Shown here piece by piece: positions 26,770 to 33,665 of a stretch of 64,000 nucleotides of DNA. Both the position numbers and the translations under genes were made by a program. The notes under the pieces are model-generated. The model was not told the DNA's origin. It saw nothing but the letters and a program-made list of their open reading frames with translations, and searched no databases. This DNA comes from Streptomyces sedi (lineage in GTDB: Bacteria; Actinomycetota; Actinomycetes; Streptomycetales; Streptomycetaceae). How positions within the stretch are numbered: position 1 is the stretch's first letter; each line of letters starts with the position of its first letter. The stretch covers positions 186,001 through 250,000 of the forward strand of contig NZ_VDGT01000002.1 of NCBI RefSeq assembly GCF_006335015.1, read 5' to 3'.

Positions 26770-26901
26770 GCCCGCACGGTCTCCGTTGCACTGGAGGTGG
26801 GGGAGGGTGACCCGATCACCGACCACGAGTCGGTGGCGGGCTTCCTCTACCGCACCGTGGACTTCGACGGGCCGGTCCGCATCCCGTGCTGGGGACGATA
26901 A
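26770..26901 (+). pseudogene. Remnant reading frame after rnpB, not recognised
   Basis: A short open frame encodes about 40 residues that read like real protein (GDPITDHESVAGFLYRTVDFDGPVRIPCWGR, end), with mixed polar composition unlike GC shadow frames. It has no proper start and is wedged between rnpB and a transposase scar, so it is probably the C-terminal piece of a lost gene. Family not recognised. Confidence 0.35.
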
Positions 26902-26904
26902 GAG

Positions 26905-27138
26905 AACCTCTCCGCAGGCCAGCAGGCGGTGAACCGGTCCCATGCGAAGATCCGGGCCCTTGTCGAACAGGCCGTCGCCACCCTCAAGTCCTGGCGGCTC
27001 CTTCGCAAACTGCGATGCTCCACCACCCGGATCACCAAGCTCGTCCAGACCGTCCTCACCCAGCCTCACCGTCACCGACGCACACCCCTTCTGGAACCAG
27101 ACCAGGACATTGGTGATGTCGGGGCGGGGGCTAGGTGA
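26905..27138 (+). pseudogene. IS5-family transposase C-terminal remnant
   Basis: The frame encodes LSAGQQAVNRSHAKIRALVEQAVATLKSWRLLRKLRCSTTRITKLVQTVLT, which I recognise as the end of a DDE transposase of IS5-type elements found in Streptomyces. The upstream catalytic part is absent and the frame runs out into unrelated residues, so this is a dead fragment. No inverted repeats marking element ends were identified. It marks past insertion next to rnpB. Confidence 0.75.
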
Positions 27139-27414
27139 ACAGCCGTTTATTCGTGCCGAATCTTCCACCAGCTCACCTGGCGTGACCGTCGGGGGCGTGT
27201 GGTGCCCAACGACGAACTGACCTACGAACACCGAGAGCCCGTCGTTGAGCACTGGAATCGCGAGGGATACAACACCGACCGTGCGACACGGAACGACTTC
27301 TACAATGACGTCGACAACCTGGAGCCGATGACCAGAAGCCAGAACTCCCGGGGCGGTGCTAACTTGAGCACCACGTACCGGCAGGACGTGGGACCGAATT
27401 ACGTGTGCAGTTGA
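27139..27414 (+). pseudogene. Orphan GH-E-type nuclease toxin tail
   Basis: About 90 residues without an N-terminal delivery region. The segment ELTYEHREPVVEHWN, then GYNTDRATRNDFYNDVDNLEPMTRSQNS and the end YRQDVGPNY, matches the C-terminal nuclease module of polymorphic toxins (GH-E/HNH-like superfamily: EH...REPV, then N-D-xDNLEPM). A GTG at 27199 could start a 71-residue product, but no SD is obvious. It is followed 13 bases later by a well-formed gene, the usual position of the cognate immunity gene. Likely a displaced toxin cassette from an Rhs/WXG-type gene. Confidence 0.7.
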
Positions 27415-27427
27415 CAGGAGTTTCGCT

Positions 27428-28177
27428 ATGGGCCTGAAGGATGCGGTCGATGCATTCCCCAACGTCGCTGCCCTGGATGGAGTTCCGGACGCTTGGGAAT
27501 GGTCTCCGGCTCCTGGTCTGAACTTTTCCGGGGTGGTTGACGCGCGCAGTGGAGTGCTGTTTCAGTCGCATTATCGGGGCAAGCGTGATACGCGTGTGAA
27601 CGAGGCGGTTGCGAAGTTCATCCGGGCACACTCCGGTGAACTCGCGGTGCCCACTCGACCTCTGAACCCGGTGAGTGGTTTCTCTGCACCTGGGTATTCC
27701 TTCGATGTTCTGGTGGCGCTCCCCCCAGAGATCCACCGGCACTACGAGTACGAGAACCCGGAACTCAACCCCTTCGTCTATGTGGTTTTCCCCGCGTATG
27801 CGCTCGAATTCGCCGGTGATGAGGATGAGGCGGAGGCGGAGGCACGCGAGAGGCAGATCGATCCCTGGGTCCTCGACCGAGAGCCCGTTCCCTATCTGAA
27901 GATGCGGTTCGACAACACCAGGACTCAGGCGCGTAGTCGGGGGAGCGCCAGGGGGTTCGCGCGGCACGCCATGTTCCATCACGAGTTGGGGGAGTTGGAG
28001 GGCTCGCCGGGGAGTTTTGTCGAGTTTGAGAACCGGCATCACGAGGTGTGGCGCGTCGAGTGGGACGGTGGGCTCGTTCTGACCGGGGCGGGTATCGAGG
28101 GTGCGCGGCGACTCGGTCTGGCTGAGCTGCGGGCGTTCGCGGATGAGCGGCTGCGGGGGGAAGGGAACCTCGCGTGA
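27428..28177 (+). CDS. Putative immunity protein, copy 1 (unknown family)
   Basis: A 249-residue soluble protein I do not recognise; no signal peptide or helix. Features are WEWSPAPGLNFSG near residue 25, a YEYENPELNPFVYVVFP segment and a highly polar second half. It starts at an ATG with AGGAG seven bases before, right after a toxin nuclease tail, so a toxin-neutralising role is inferred from position. The last 97 codons are almost identical to those of the gene at 28242, whereas the first half is only moderately similar. Its GTGA end overlaps a truncated 25-codon frame. Confidence 0.7.
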   Translation: MGLKDAVDAFPNVAALDGVPDAWEWSPAPGLNFSGVVDARSGVLFQSHYRGKRDTRVNEAVAKFIRAHSGELAVPTRPLNPVSGFSAPGYSFDVLVALPPEIHRHYEYENPELNPFVYVVFPAYALEFAGDEDEAEAEARERQIDPWVLDREPVPYLKMRFDNTRTQARSRGSARGFARHAMFHHELGELEGSPGSFVEFENRHHEVWRVEWDGGLVLTGAGIEGARRLGLAELRAFADERLRGEGNLA

Positions 28178-28226
28178 CGAGGATCCGCGCCATCGAGTGG
28201 GACGGCACCGTCTGGGATGATCCCTC
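27881..28226 (+). repeat. 346-bp direct repeat, copy 1
   Basis: This stretch covers the 3' half of the first putative immunity gene and the start of the truncated Imm1-like frame. It is nearly identical to 28698-29043, 817 bases downstream, with only a handful of base changes, and the homology stops abruptly at both ends. Confidence 0.9.
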
Positions 28227-28251
28227 TGACTGGGAGCATGGGTGGATCTGA
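28174..28251 (+). pseudogene. Truncated Imm1-like immunity gene
   Basis: A 25-codon frame starting at a GTG that overlaps the previous stop. Its first 18 residues (TRIRAIEWDGTVWDDPS) equal the start of the intact gene at 28991 apart from one change; it then leaves homology and stops. It is the cut-off copy at the end of the 346-base duplication. Confidence 0.8.
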
Positions 28252-28994
28252 AGAGTGTGGTCGAGGGATTTCGCAACGTCACGGCTGTGCGAGGGGTTTC
28301 GGACGCCTGGCAGTGGTCGCCCGCCCCGGGGCTGAACTTCGTAGGCGCGCTTGCCCCGGGCAGTGCCCCAATGCTGTTCCAGATGAGCTATCGCGGTGAG
28401 CGTGACGGGCGCATGGACGAGGCCGCGGTGGTCTTCAGCCGGCAACGTGCCGACGGACTCGCCGATCCGACAAGGGCGATGAACGCGGTGGGTGGCTTCT
28501 CAGCTCCCGGGTACCGTTTCGATGTCCTGGCGGCGCTTCCGCCGAAAGTTCACCGCCATTATGAGTATGAGAATCCGGGACTGGACCCCTTCGTTCGTGT
28601 GGTGTTCCCTGGCTACACGTGCGAGTTCGCCGGCGACGAGAGCGAGGAGGAGGTGTTGGCGCTGAGAAGGCTGCTCAATCCTTCCGTGCTCGCCAGGGAG
28701 CCCGTTCCCTATCTGAAGATGCGGTTCGACAACACCAGGACTCAGGCGCGTAGCCGGGGGAGCGCCAGGGGGTTCGCGCGGCACGCCATGTTCCATCACG
28801 AGTTGGGGGAGTTGGAGGGCTCGCCGGGGAGTTTTGTCGAGTTTGAGAACCGGCATCACGAGGTGTGGCGCGTCGAGTGGGACAGTGGCCTCGTTCTGAC
28901 CGGGGCGGGCATTGAGGGTGCGCGGCGGCTCGGTCTGGCTGAGCTGCGGGCGTTCGCGGATGAGCGGCTGCGGGGGGAAGGGAACCTCGCGTGA
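28242..28994 (+). CDS. Putative immunity protein, copy 2 (paralogue)
   Basis: A 250-residue paralogue of the gene at 27428. The N-terminal 150 residues have diverged but keep AWQWSPAPGLNFVG, GGFSAPGYRFDVLAALP and RHYEYENPGLDPF; the last 97 residues differ at only one position. A GTG start at 28242 lies inside the truncated frame before it; no clear SD is seen, so coupling to the upstream frame is likely. Ends in GTGA with the next gene. Function inferred from toxin context only. Confidence 0.7.
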   Translation: MDLKSVVEGFRNVTAVRGVSDAWQWSPAPGLNFVGALAPGSAPMLFQMSYRGERDGRMDEAAVVFSRQRADGLADPTRAMNAVGGFSAPGYRFDVLAALPPKVHRHYEYENPGLDPFVRVVFPGYTCEFAGDESEEEVLALRRLLNPSVLAREPVPYLKMRFDNTRTQARSRGSARGFARHAMFHHELGELEGSPGSFVEFENRHHEVWRVEWDSGLVLTGAGIEGARRLGLAELRAFADERLRGEGNLA

Positions 28995-29043
28995 CGAGGG
29001 TCCGCGCCATCGAGTGGGACGGCACCGTCTGGGATGATCCCTC
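28698..29043 (+). repeat. 346-bp direct repeat, copy 2
   Basis: Partner of 27881-28226. It covers the 3' half of the second putative immunity gene and the first codons of the intact Imm1-like gene. Near-identity of exactly this part, next to diverged flanks, points to recent duplication or gene conversion. Confidence 0.9.
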
Positions 29044-29350
29044 GCCCGAGCGGTTGGGGGATCTGCTGGCGGACATGAACCACCGGTTTCGGTTCCTGAT
29101 TGTGGAATGGGCCGATGCTCCGGACCCCGAGCAGTGGTACCTCCAGGTGCGGCTTGAGGACGACGGCAGCCATACCGTGGAGTACCGCGAGGGTGGCCCG
29201 TTCGCGCACTACACCGCTCGGGTGGAGCGCCGGCCCGAGCCGTGGGGGCTGGACTTCCTCGTCTCGGTCGTCAACGACTGGGCCGCCGGCGGTTCCGACT
29301 GGCGCACCGCCCTGCCCTGGCGGCTTCTGTCGCCGGAGGAACTCGTCTGA
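28991..29350 (+). CDS. Imm1-like immunity protein
   Basis: A 119-residue protein with IEWDGTVWDDPS, then WYLQVRLEDDGSHTVEYREGG near residue 50 and WRTALPWRLLSPEE at the end. The Q-V-R-L-E ... H-T-V-E-Y-R-E-G-G pattern resembles the Imm1 family, which neutralises deaminase or nuclease toxins. The GTG start overlaps the stop of the gene before it, so the two are made together. A truncated copy exists at 28174. Confidence 0.6.
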   Translation: MTRVRAIEWDGTVWDDPSPERLGDLLADMNHRFRFLIVEWADAPDPEQWYLQVRLEDDGSHTVEYREGGPFAHYTARVERRPEPWGLDFLVSVVNDWAAGGSDWRTALPWRLLSPEELV

Positions 29351-29448
29351 GGGGTGAGGCCACGTACCAGGGCGGCCCCTGGGAGAACGCCCTAGCCCCC
29401 GAGTGCCGCTCGCGCGCACGGCTTCCGGGGTGCGCCCGTCCGCCCTCG

Positions 29449-29907
29449 TCAGATGAAGGCGGATTCGGGGCGGTCGGTGTTGATGAGGAGGGGGAGGCGG
29501 CGGCGTTGGCCGGTGGCGATGATGGCGTACTGGTAGAGGGCCGGGGGCTCGTACAGTTCGCGCATTGGGACCCAACTGGCGCCTTCCTTGGGGTCCCTGG
29601 ACGGCACGTCCGGGAGGACGCCGCCGTCCAGGACGTAGGTGAGGCCGTTGAGTGTGCCTTCGTCGTCCGTGGTCGGGGTGACGGCCACCACCTCGGACAG
29701 GGCGCGTTCGCAGCCGGTCGCCTCAAGGAACGTCTCGCGGGCGGTCAGGATGATGCAACGGCCGGGCGGTACCTGGCCGTTGGGCAGGACCCACCCTTCC
29801 TGGCCGTCCTCCCGCAGCCCGCGCACCATCAGCATGTGGTTGCTCTGCGTCGTGGCCAGCACGTGGAAGGTGATCGGGATCGGGGAGTGGTTGATGGTGG
29901 TCAACAT
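29449..29907 (-). CDS. Nudix-like hydrolase with degenerate Nudix box
   Basis: A 152-residue protein with the Nudix-type sheet NHMLMVRGLREDGQEGWVLPNGQVPPG and helix ARETFLEATG. Nudix enzymes hydrolyse nucleoside diphosphates linked to other groups. Here the box departs from consensus: glutamates expected after GQV and in the REUxEExGU helix are missing or shifted by one residue, so activity is doubtful. Related Nudix-like genes often stand next to XRE/DUF397 sets in Streptomyces, as here. The ATG at 29907 follows a GGAG within AAGGAGAAACC. Confidence 0.7.
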   Translation of the reverse strand: MLTTINHSPIPITFHVLATTQSNHMLMVRGLREDGQEGWVLPNGQVPPGRCIILTARETFLEATGCERALSEVVAVTPTTDDEGTLNGLTYVLDGGVLPDVPSRDPKEGASWVPMRELYEPPALYQYAIIATGQRRRLPLLINTDRPESAFI

Positions 29908-29925
29908 GACTGGTTTCTCCTTGCG

Positions 29926-30330
29926 TTAACTGGTCAGGGCGGGCAGAAGGCCCGAGAGGGCCGTGAGCAGGCACATCAGGCCGACGAACGCCGGACCGAC
30001 GAACCCCGGACCGGAGGACGACGGCGGTGGTGGGTTGTCCGGGCGGGGGACGACGCGCCAGTGGCGTTCGGTCCGGGCGAGGAAGAGGGTGTGGTCGGGC
30101 CGGTCCTGGGAGTGTTGGAGCGCCCAGACCGCGACCGGGAGTGAGTCGTTGTCGAAGAGCGGGGAGACCGCCTCGCAACTCATGCACTCCGCGCCGTAGA
30201 TGCCCTCCGGCACCCCGGGCCCCCGCTCCTGGATCAGCACCCGATCCGCGCCGCGCACGATGTCGTTCACGACGGATGCGCCCCCTTCCAGAAGCGGGTC
30301 CCGAACGTGGTGCGGGAGCGTGGGTGCCAT
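29926..30330 (-). CDS. DUF7848-like small protein with C-terminal hydrophobic segment
   Basis: A 134-residue protein. GIYGAECMSCEAVSPLFDN, then WALQHSQDRPDHTLFLARTERHWRVVP match the pattern of the streptomycete DUF7848 group (a Cys pair followed by a His-rich half). The C-terminal 30 residues add a Pro-rich link and a membrane-like stretch (AFVGLMCLLTALSGLLPAL). The ATG at 30330 lies 64 bases inside the preceding gene, an unusually long overlap, so the true start could be later. Function unknown; part of the minus-strand regulatory set. Confidence 0.6.
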   Translation of the reverse strand: MAPTLPHHVRDPLLEGGASVVNDIVRGADRVLIQERGPGVPEGIYGAECMSCEAVSPLFDNDSLPVAVWALQHSQDRPDHTLFLARTERHWRVVPRPDNPPPPSSSGPGFVGPAFVGLMCLLTALSGLLPALTS

Positions 30331-30644
30331 CGTTTTCTCGATGGCCAGGGCGACCAGGCGTCTTCGGTCGCCCGGTAGGGCTCCAACGACCGCCCATCGG
30401 GGGCGCGGGGTGCGGCGCGTTCGGCGTCGGTGAAGTCCCAGGCCATCGCGGCCAGTTGGCGTAGGCACGCGTCGCACGCGTAGAGCGGGGCGGTGGCGCC
30501 CTCCGAGGTGAGGCACCCGATCCACACCACCGGCGAGACGCGATACCCGCACCAGAACCAGCAGGGCCCCAGGGCCCGTTGCTCCGCACCGACGATCCCC
30601 GGCACCGGTATCTGGAACTCCCACTCGGGGGTGGCGCCGTTCAT
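30267..30644 (-). CDS. Small cysteine-rich protein of unknown function
   Basis: A 125-residue protein with PCWFWCG, IGC and YACDACLRQL, enough cysteines for a zinc site. I do not recognise a family. The ATG at 30644 overlaps the stop of the ATP-binding protein gene by four bases (ATGA), so it is translated with that anti-sigma-type kinase. Its last 21 codons overlap the following gene in another frame. Confidence 0.6.
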   Translation of the reverse strand: MNGATPEWEFQIPVPGIVGAEQRALGPCWFWCGYRVSPVVWIGCLTSEGATAPLYACDACLRQLAAMAWDFTDAERAAPRAPDGRSLEPYRATEDAWSPWPSRKRWHPRSRTTFGTRFWKGAHPS

Positions 30645-31069
30645 CGCGGGCCGTCCGCATGGGCGACGGGGAAGCGGAACCAGACGGCCTTGCCGCCAGG
30701 AATGCGGGAGTAGCCCCAGTCGCGCACCATCTCGGCGAGGAGCCACAGGCCGCGGCCGGATTCGGCGTCCCAGTCGGGGATCGTCATGGCCGGGGGGTGG
30801 GGCGAGCGGTCGCGGACGGTGACGCGGAAGCCGTCGGTCTCTCTGCCGACGATGAGGACGCACCGTGGGTCCGTCACATGCTTGGCGACGTTGCTCAGCA
30901 ACTCCGAGACGCCGAGGCGGGTCAACGCCACCGCGTCCTGGTCGCCGCCGAGTAGGGCGACCGTCTCCGCCGCCCGCGCGCGCCAGCGCTCGATGGTCTG
31001 CGGTGCGGCCGTTAAGTCCCAGGTGTACTTCTCGGCACCCTCGGGGCCTTGCACGGTTTCGGCGATCAC
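30641..31069 (-). CDS. ATP-binding protein, anti-sigma-factor/histidine-kinase-like (HATPase)
   Basis: A 142-residue GHKL ATPase domain of the RsbW/SpoIIAB type. VSELLSNVAKHV carries the N-box asparagine, WDAESGRGLWLLAEMV the G1 box, and GGKAVWFRFP the G2 end. The second GTG (31069) is chosen since GGGAGG stands five bases upstream; an earlier GTG overlaps the SD itself. Such proteins stand beside XRE (DUF5753) and DUF397 genes in Streptomyces developmental loci of the abaA/whiJ type, as here, divergent from the XRE gene. Confidence 0.85.
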   Translation of the reverse strand: MIAETVQGPEGAEKYTWDLTAAPQTIERWRARAAETVALLGGDQDAVALTRLGVSELLSNVAKHVTDPRCVLIVGRETDGFRVTVRDRSPHPPAMTIPDWDAESGRGLWLLAEMVRDWGYSRIPGGKAVWFRFPVAHADGPR

Positions 31070-31279
31070 GAACACCTCCCGGTGATGGAGTGGCGCGTCC
31101 GCCAAAGTGCAGCGTGAACCGGTTGATCGAGATTCCAGAATCACGCAACGTGGAGCGGCGCTCACCGGATAGTATGGGCACGCCGACTTCTGTTGTGCAA
31201 GTCATGCACGGTGTTCGAATTCCGCGAACAGGTGTGGCAACGGAGCGATACGCTGTCGGCCGTAGCGGAGGAGAGAGCA

Positions 31280-32146
31280 ATGCCGGAAGACCCGAAGCCG
31301 ACCGTGCGCCGCCGAGTGTTGGGAACGAACCTCCGGCGCCTGCGCGAGAGTCACGGCCTCCTGCTGGACCACGCCGCCGAGGTCCTGAGCTGCAACATCT
31401 CGAAGGTCAGCCGCATCGAGTCCGGCCGCAGCCCGATCAGGCCGCTGGACCTGAAGACACTCCTCGACCTCTACGAGGTCACCGACCCTGGCGCCCGTGA
31501 GGGATGGCTCTCGCTCGCCCGCGAGAGCAAGAAGCAGCGCTGGTGGCGCGTGCTGGAAGACCGGCTGCCGCAGGACTTCGTCGACCTGATCGGGCTTGAG
31601 GAGGACATCTCGTACTGTCGCGGGTTCCAACCGGGCGTCATCGACGCGCTGTTCCAGACCAAGGAGTACGCCGAAGCCGTGATCGGCGGCGGATCTCCCG
31701 GCCCCCTGGGGCCGGACGAGACGACCAAGCTCGACGTCCGACTGGAGCGACAGAAGGCCCTCACCCGCGAGGAGAACCCGATCGGGGTCTGGATGATCCT
31801 CGGCGAGGGAGCGTTGCGCCAGCAGGTGGGAGGGCCGGCGGTGATGCGGGCCCAACTGCGCCATCTCATCGAGCTGGCGAAGCTGCCCAGCGTCACCTTG
31901 CAGGTACTACCCTTCTCGGTGGGCGCCTACCGTGGCGGGCCCTTCCCGTTCAAGGTCTACCGGTTCCCCGAGCCGTCCGACATGCAGGTCGTGCTGCTGG
32001 AGAACCACGTCAGCCACACCTACCTGGAAGACCCGAGCGACATCGGGTTCTATGGCGATGTCTTCGACCACCTTCGCGCGACCGCCTGCGGGGAGTTGGA
32101 GAGCCAGAGGCTCATCGAGGGCATCATCAAGGAAACAAAAGCATAG
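31280..32146 (+). CDS. XRE-family regulator with DUF5753 domain
   Basis: A 288-residue transcriptional regulator. Residues 10-65 form the helix-turn-helix (LRRLRESHGLLLDHAAEVLSCNISKVSRIESGR); residues 90-275 are a DUF5753 ligand/partner domain with WRVLEDRLPQDFVDLIGLE and LEDPSDIGFYGDVFDHLRA. The ATG at 31280 is preceded by GGAGGAGAG. It belongs to the WhiJ-type set together with the DUF397 protein just downstream (15 bases) and the divergent ATP-binding protein; such trios tune development and antibiotic production. Confidence 0.92.
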   Translation: MPEDPKPTVRRRVLGTNLRRLRESHGLLLDHAAEVLSCNISKVSRIESGRSPIRPLDLKTLLDLYEVTDPGAREGWLSLARESKKQRWWRVLEDRLPQDFVDLIGLEEDISYCRGFQPGVIDALFQTKEYAEAVIGGGSPGPLGPDETTKLDVRLERQKALTREENPIGVWMILGEGALRQQVGGPAVMRAQLRHLIELAKLPSVTLQVLPFSVGAYRGGPFPFKVYRFPEPSDMQVVLLENHVSHTYLEDPSDIGFYGDVFDHLRATACGELESQRLIEGIIKETKA

Positions 32147-32161
32147 GGAGACTTGAGGGAG

Positions 32162-32359
32162 ATGAAGGAAAACCAGTCCGGTTGGTTCAAGAGCAGCTAC
32201 AGCGGTCAGAACGGTGACTGTGTCGAGGCGCGGCACCGCGCCGGCGGCCTGGACGTGCGGGACTCCAAGGACTTCGGGGGCCCCGTCCTCGCCGTGGCGG
32301 CGCCCCACTGGGCCGCGTTCACCTCGGCGGTCAGGGAAGGCGCCTTCGACATCCGCTGA
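32162..32359 (+). CDS. DUF397 domain protein (WhiJ/XRE partner)
   Basis: A 65-residue DUF397 protein: WFKSSYSGQNGDCVEARHR, VRDSKDFGGPVLAVAAPHWAAFTSAVREG. DUF397 proteins bind and modulate the adjacent XRE regulator and in some loci behave like its antitoxin or toxin partner. The ATG at 32162 is chosen although GAGGGAG touches it directly; a TTG nine bases upstream is an alternative. It is co-transcribed with the XRE gene. Confidence 0.88.
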   Translation: MKENQSGWFKSSYSGQNGDCVEARHRAGGLDVRDSKDFGGPVLAVAAPHWAAFTSAVREGAFDIR

Positions 32360-33665
32360 GCGCGGCACATCCGCGGCACATCCGCGGCACCCGTGGGCCC
32401 CGTGACGCCGAGAGGCGGCGCGGGGCCCTGGCGCGTCCGACGAGGTGCGGAGGCTGAGTCGCACTTCGGTTGCTGGAGGGGGAGGGTGTAGATGTCGCTG
32501 CCCTCCGATTCCGCTGAACGGCCCTGCGCCTTCCCCCGCTTCTCCTCCCCGGTCCACGGTCGTCCCAACACGGCACCCGCACGAGATCCGCGCGCTCCAA
32601 CGCGAACACCGGCGCCGCCACGTCCCCGCGCAGATCGAAGCCGGCAAGCCCGCAGTCATCTCGGCCGACGCGTAGCGTCCCCGCGTTCGGCGCCGGCCCG
32701 AGCAACGAGCCCGCTCCGCCTGGCGGCGTGAGACGGACAGCTCCTCCGCGAGCTGTTCGGGGTGTGGACGCCGGCCCCCGACGAGCAGTTCTCGCACCCG
32801 CGCACGCCGTTCCTCCGCGCGCCGGTGGCGGGGGTTCGCCGGAACGGTCGCGGGGCCGGCTGTTCCGTGCCCCCGCCGGGGGCGCGGCCAGCCAGGCGGG
32901 GAGTGTGTGGCGGTGGAAGTGCGGCACCCCGAACACGAACTTGTCCCCGGTTCGCGACTGTTCTCGCTCGCCCAGCCGACTTGCGGAAGTGGCCGACGCG
33001 CGGGATACGTCGACCGGGAATACGTTCACGCGGCAGCGCGGTCGTTGACCTGCTGAACCGGGCACCTCGTGTGTGTGCCGACTGCCGCGCCACTCCTTGG
33101 GTAGTCCAGCGGCGGGTCGGGCCCGGGACGGCGCTGCGCCGGGGCAGGCCCGGCGCAGCCGGGTGCGCGCCACGCCCGCCCCCGCCGGCCGGCCGGCCTT
33201 CAACATCGGCGCGGTCATGGCGCCCGGATGGCACGGCCGCAAGCGCCGATCCTCGTTCGGCAACCCCCCTGGCCCCCGGGAGCCGCCCTCCCCTCCCAGC
33301 TGCCTCCTTGCGGCCATCCGCTGAACCCGCACCCGGGCGACCACCCGCCACGTAGGCCGCCCACCGCGGCTGCGTTGACGGCATGTTGACTGCTCGTCAT
33401 GGGGCCTTCGTCGTGCGCTGCGTGAAGTTCTCGGGCCGGGGAGTGGCAGTGCGCGTTCCGGGGACGGTCTGGTTGAGGGTGTTTCAGCCGTCCGCTTCGA
33501 GGTAGCCGCGCCACCGGTAGGCCGCTTCGGCCCCCGTGACGGTGCGGTTGAGGAACATTCAGGTAGCTTGCGGTGTTCCGTCGTCGTGGGGGACGGCGAC
33601 CTGCGCGATGTGACCGCGCAGGCGTGGGACGGTTGTTGATCAGCGAACAGATATGGGGTGGGGCA
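32360..33665. other. 1.3-kb stretch with no intact gene, likely decayed coding DNA
   Basis: No frame combines a start, an SD and sensible composition. On the minus strand two short islands look like old protein: about 32930-32970 (DKFVFGVPHFHRHTLPAWL) and about 32555-32650 (CGLAGFDLRGDVAAPVFAL), in one open frame but linked by Arg/Pro-rich nonsense. A perfect 10-base hairpin, CTGCGCCGGG with a 5-base loop, lies at 33134-33158. The right end holds the untranslated region of the Rhs gene. Confidence 0.5.

Noticed and set aside
33134..33158. GC hairpin as terminator of the XRE-DUF397 unit
   Set aside because: It lies about 780 bases after the last stop codon and has no T-run; a role could not be supported.
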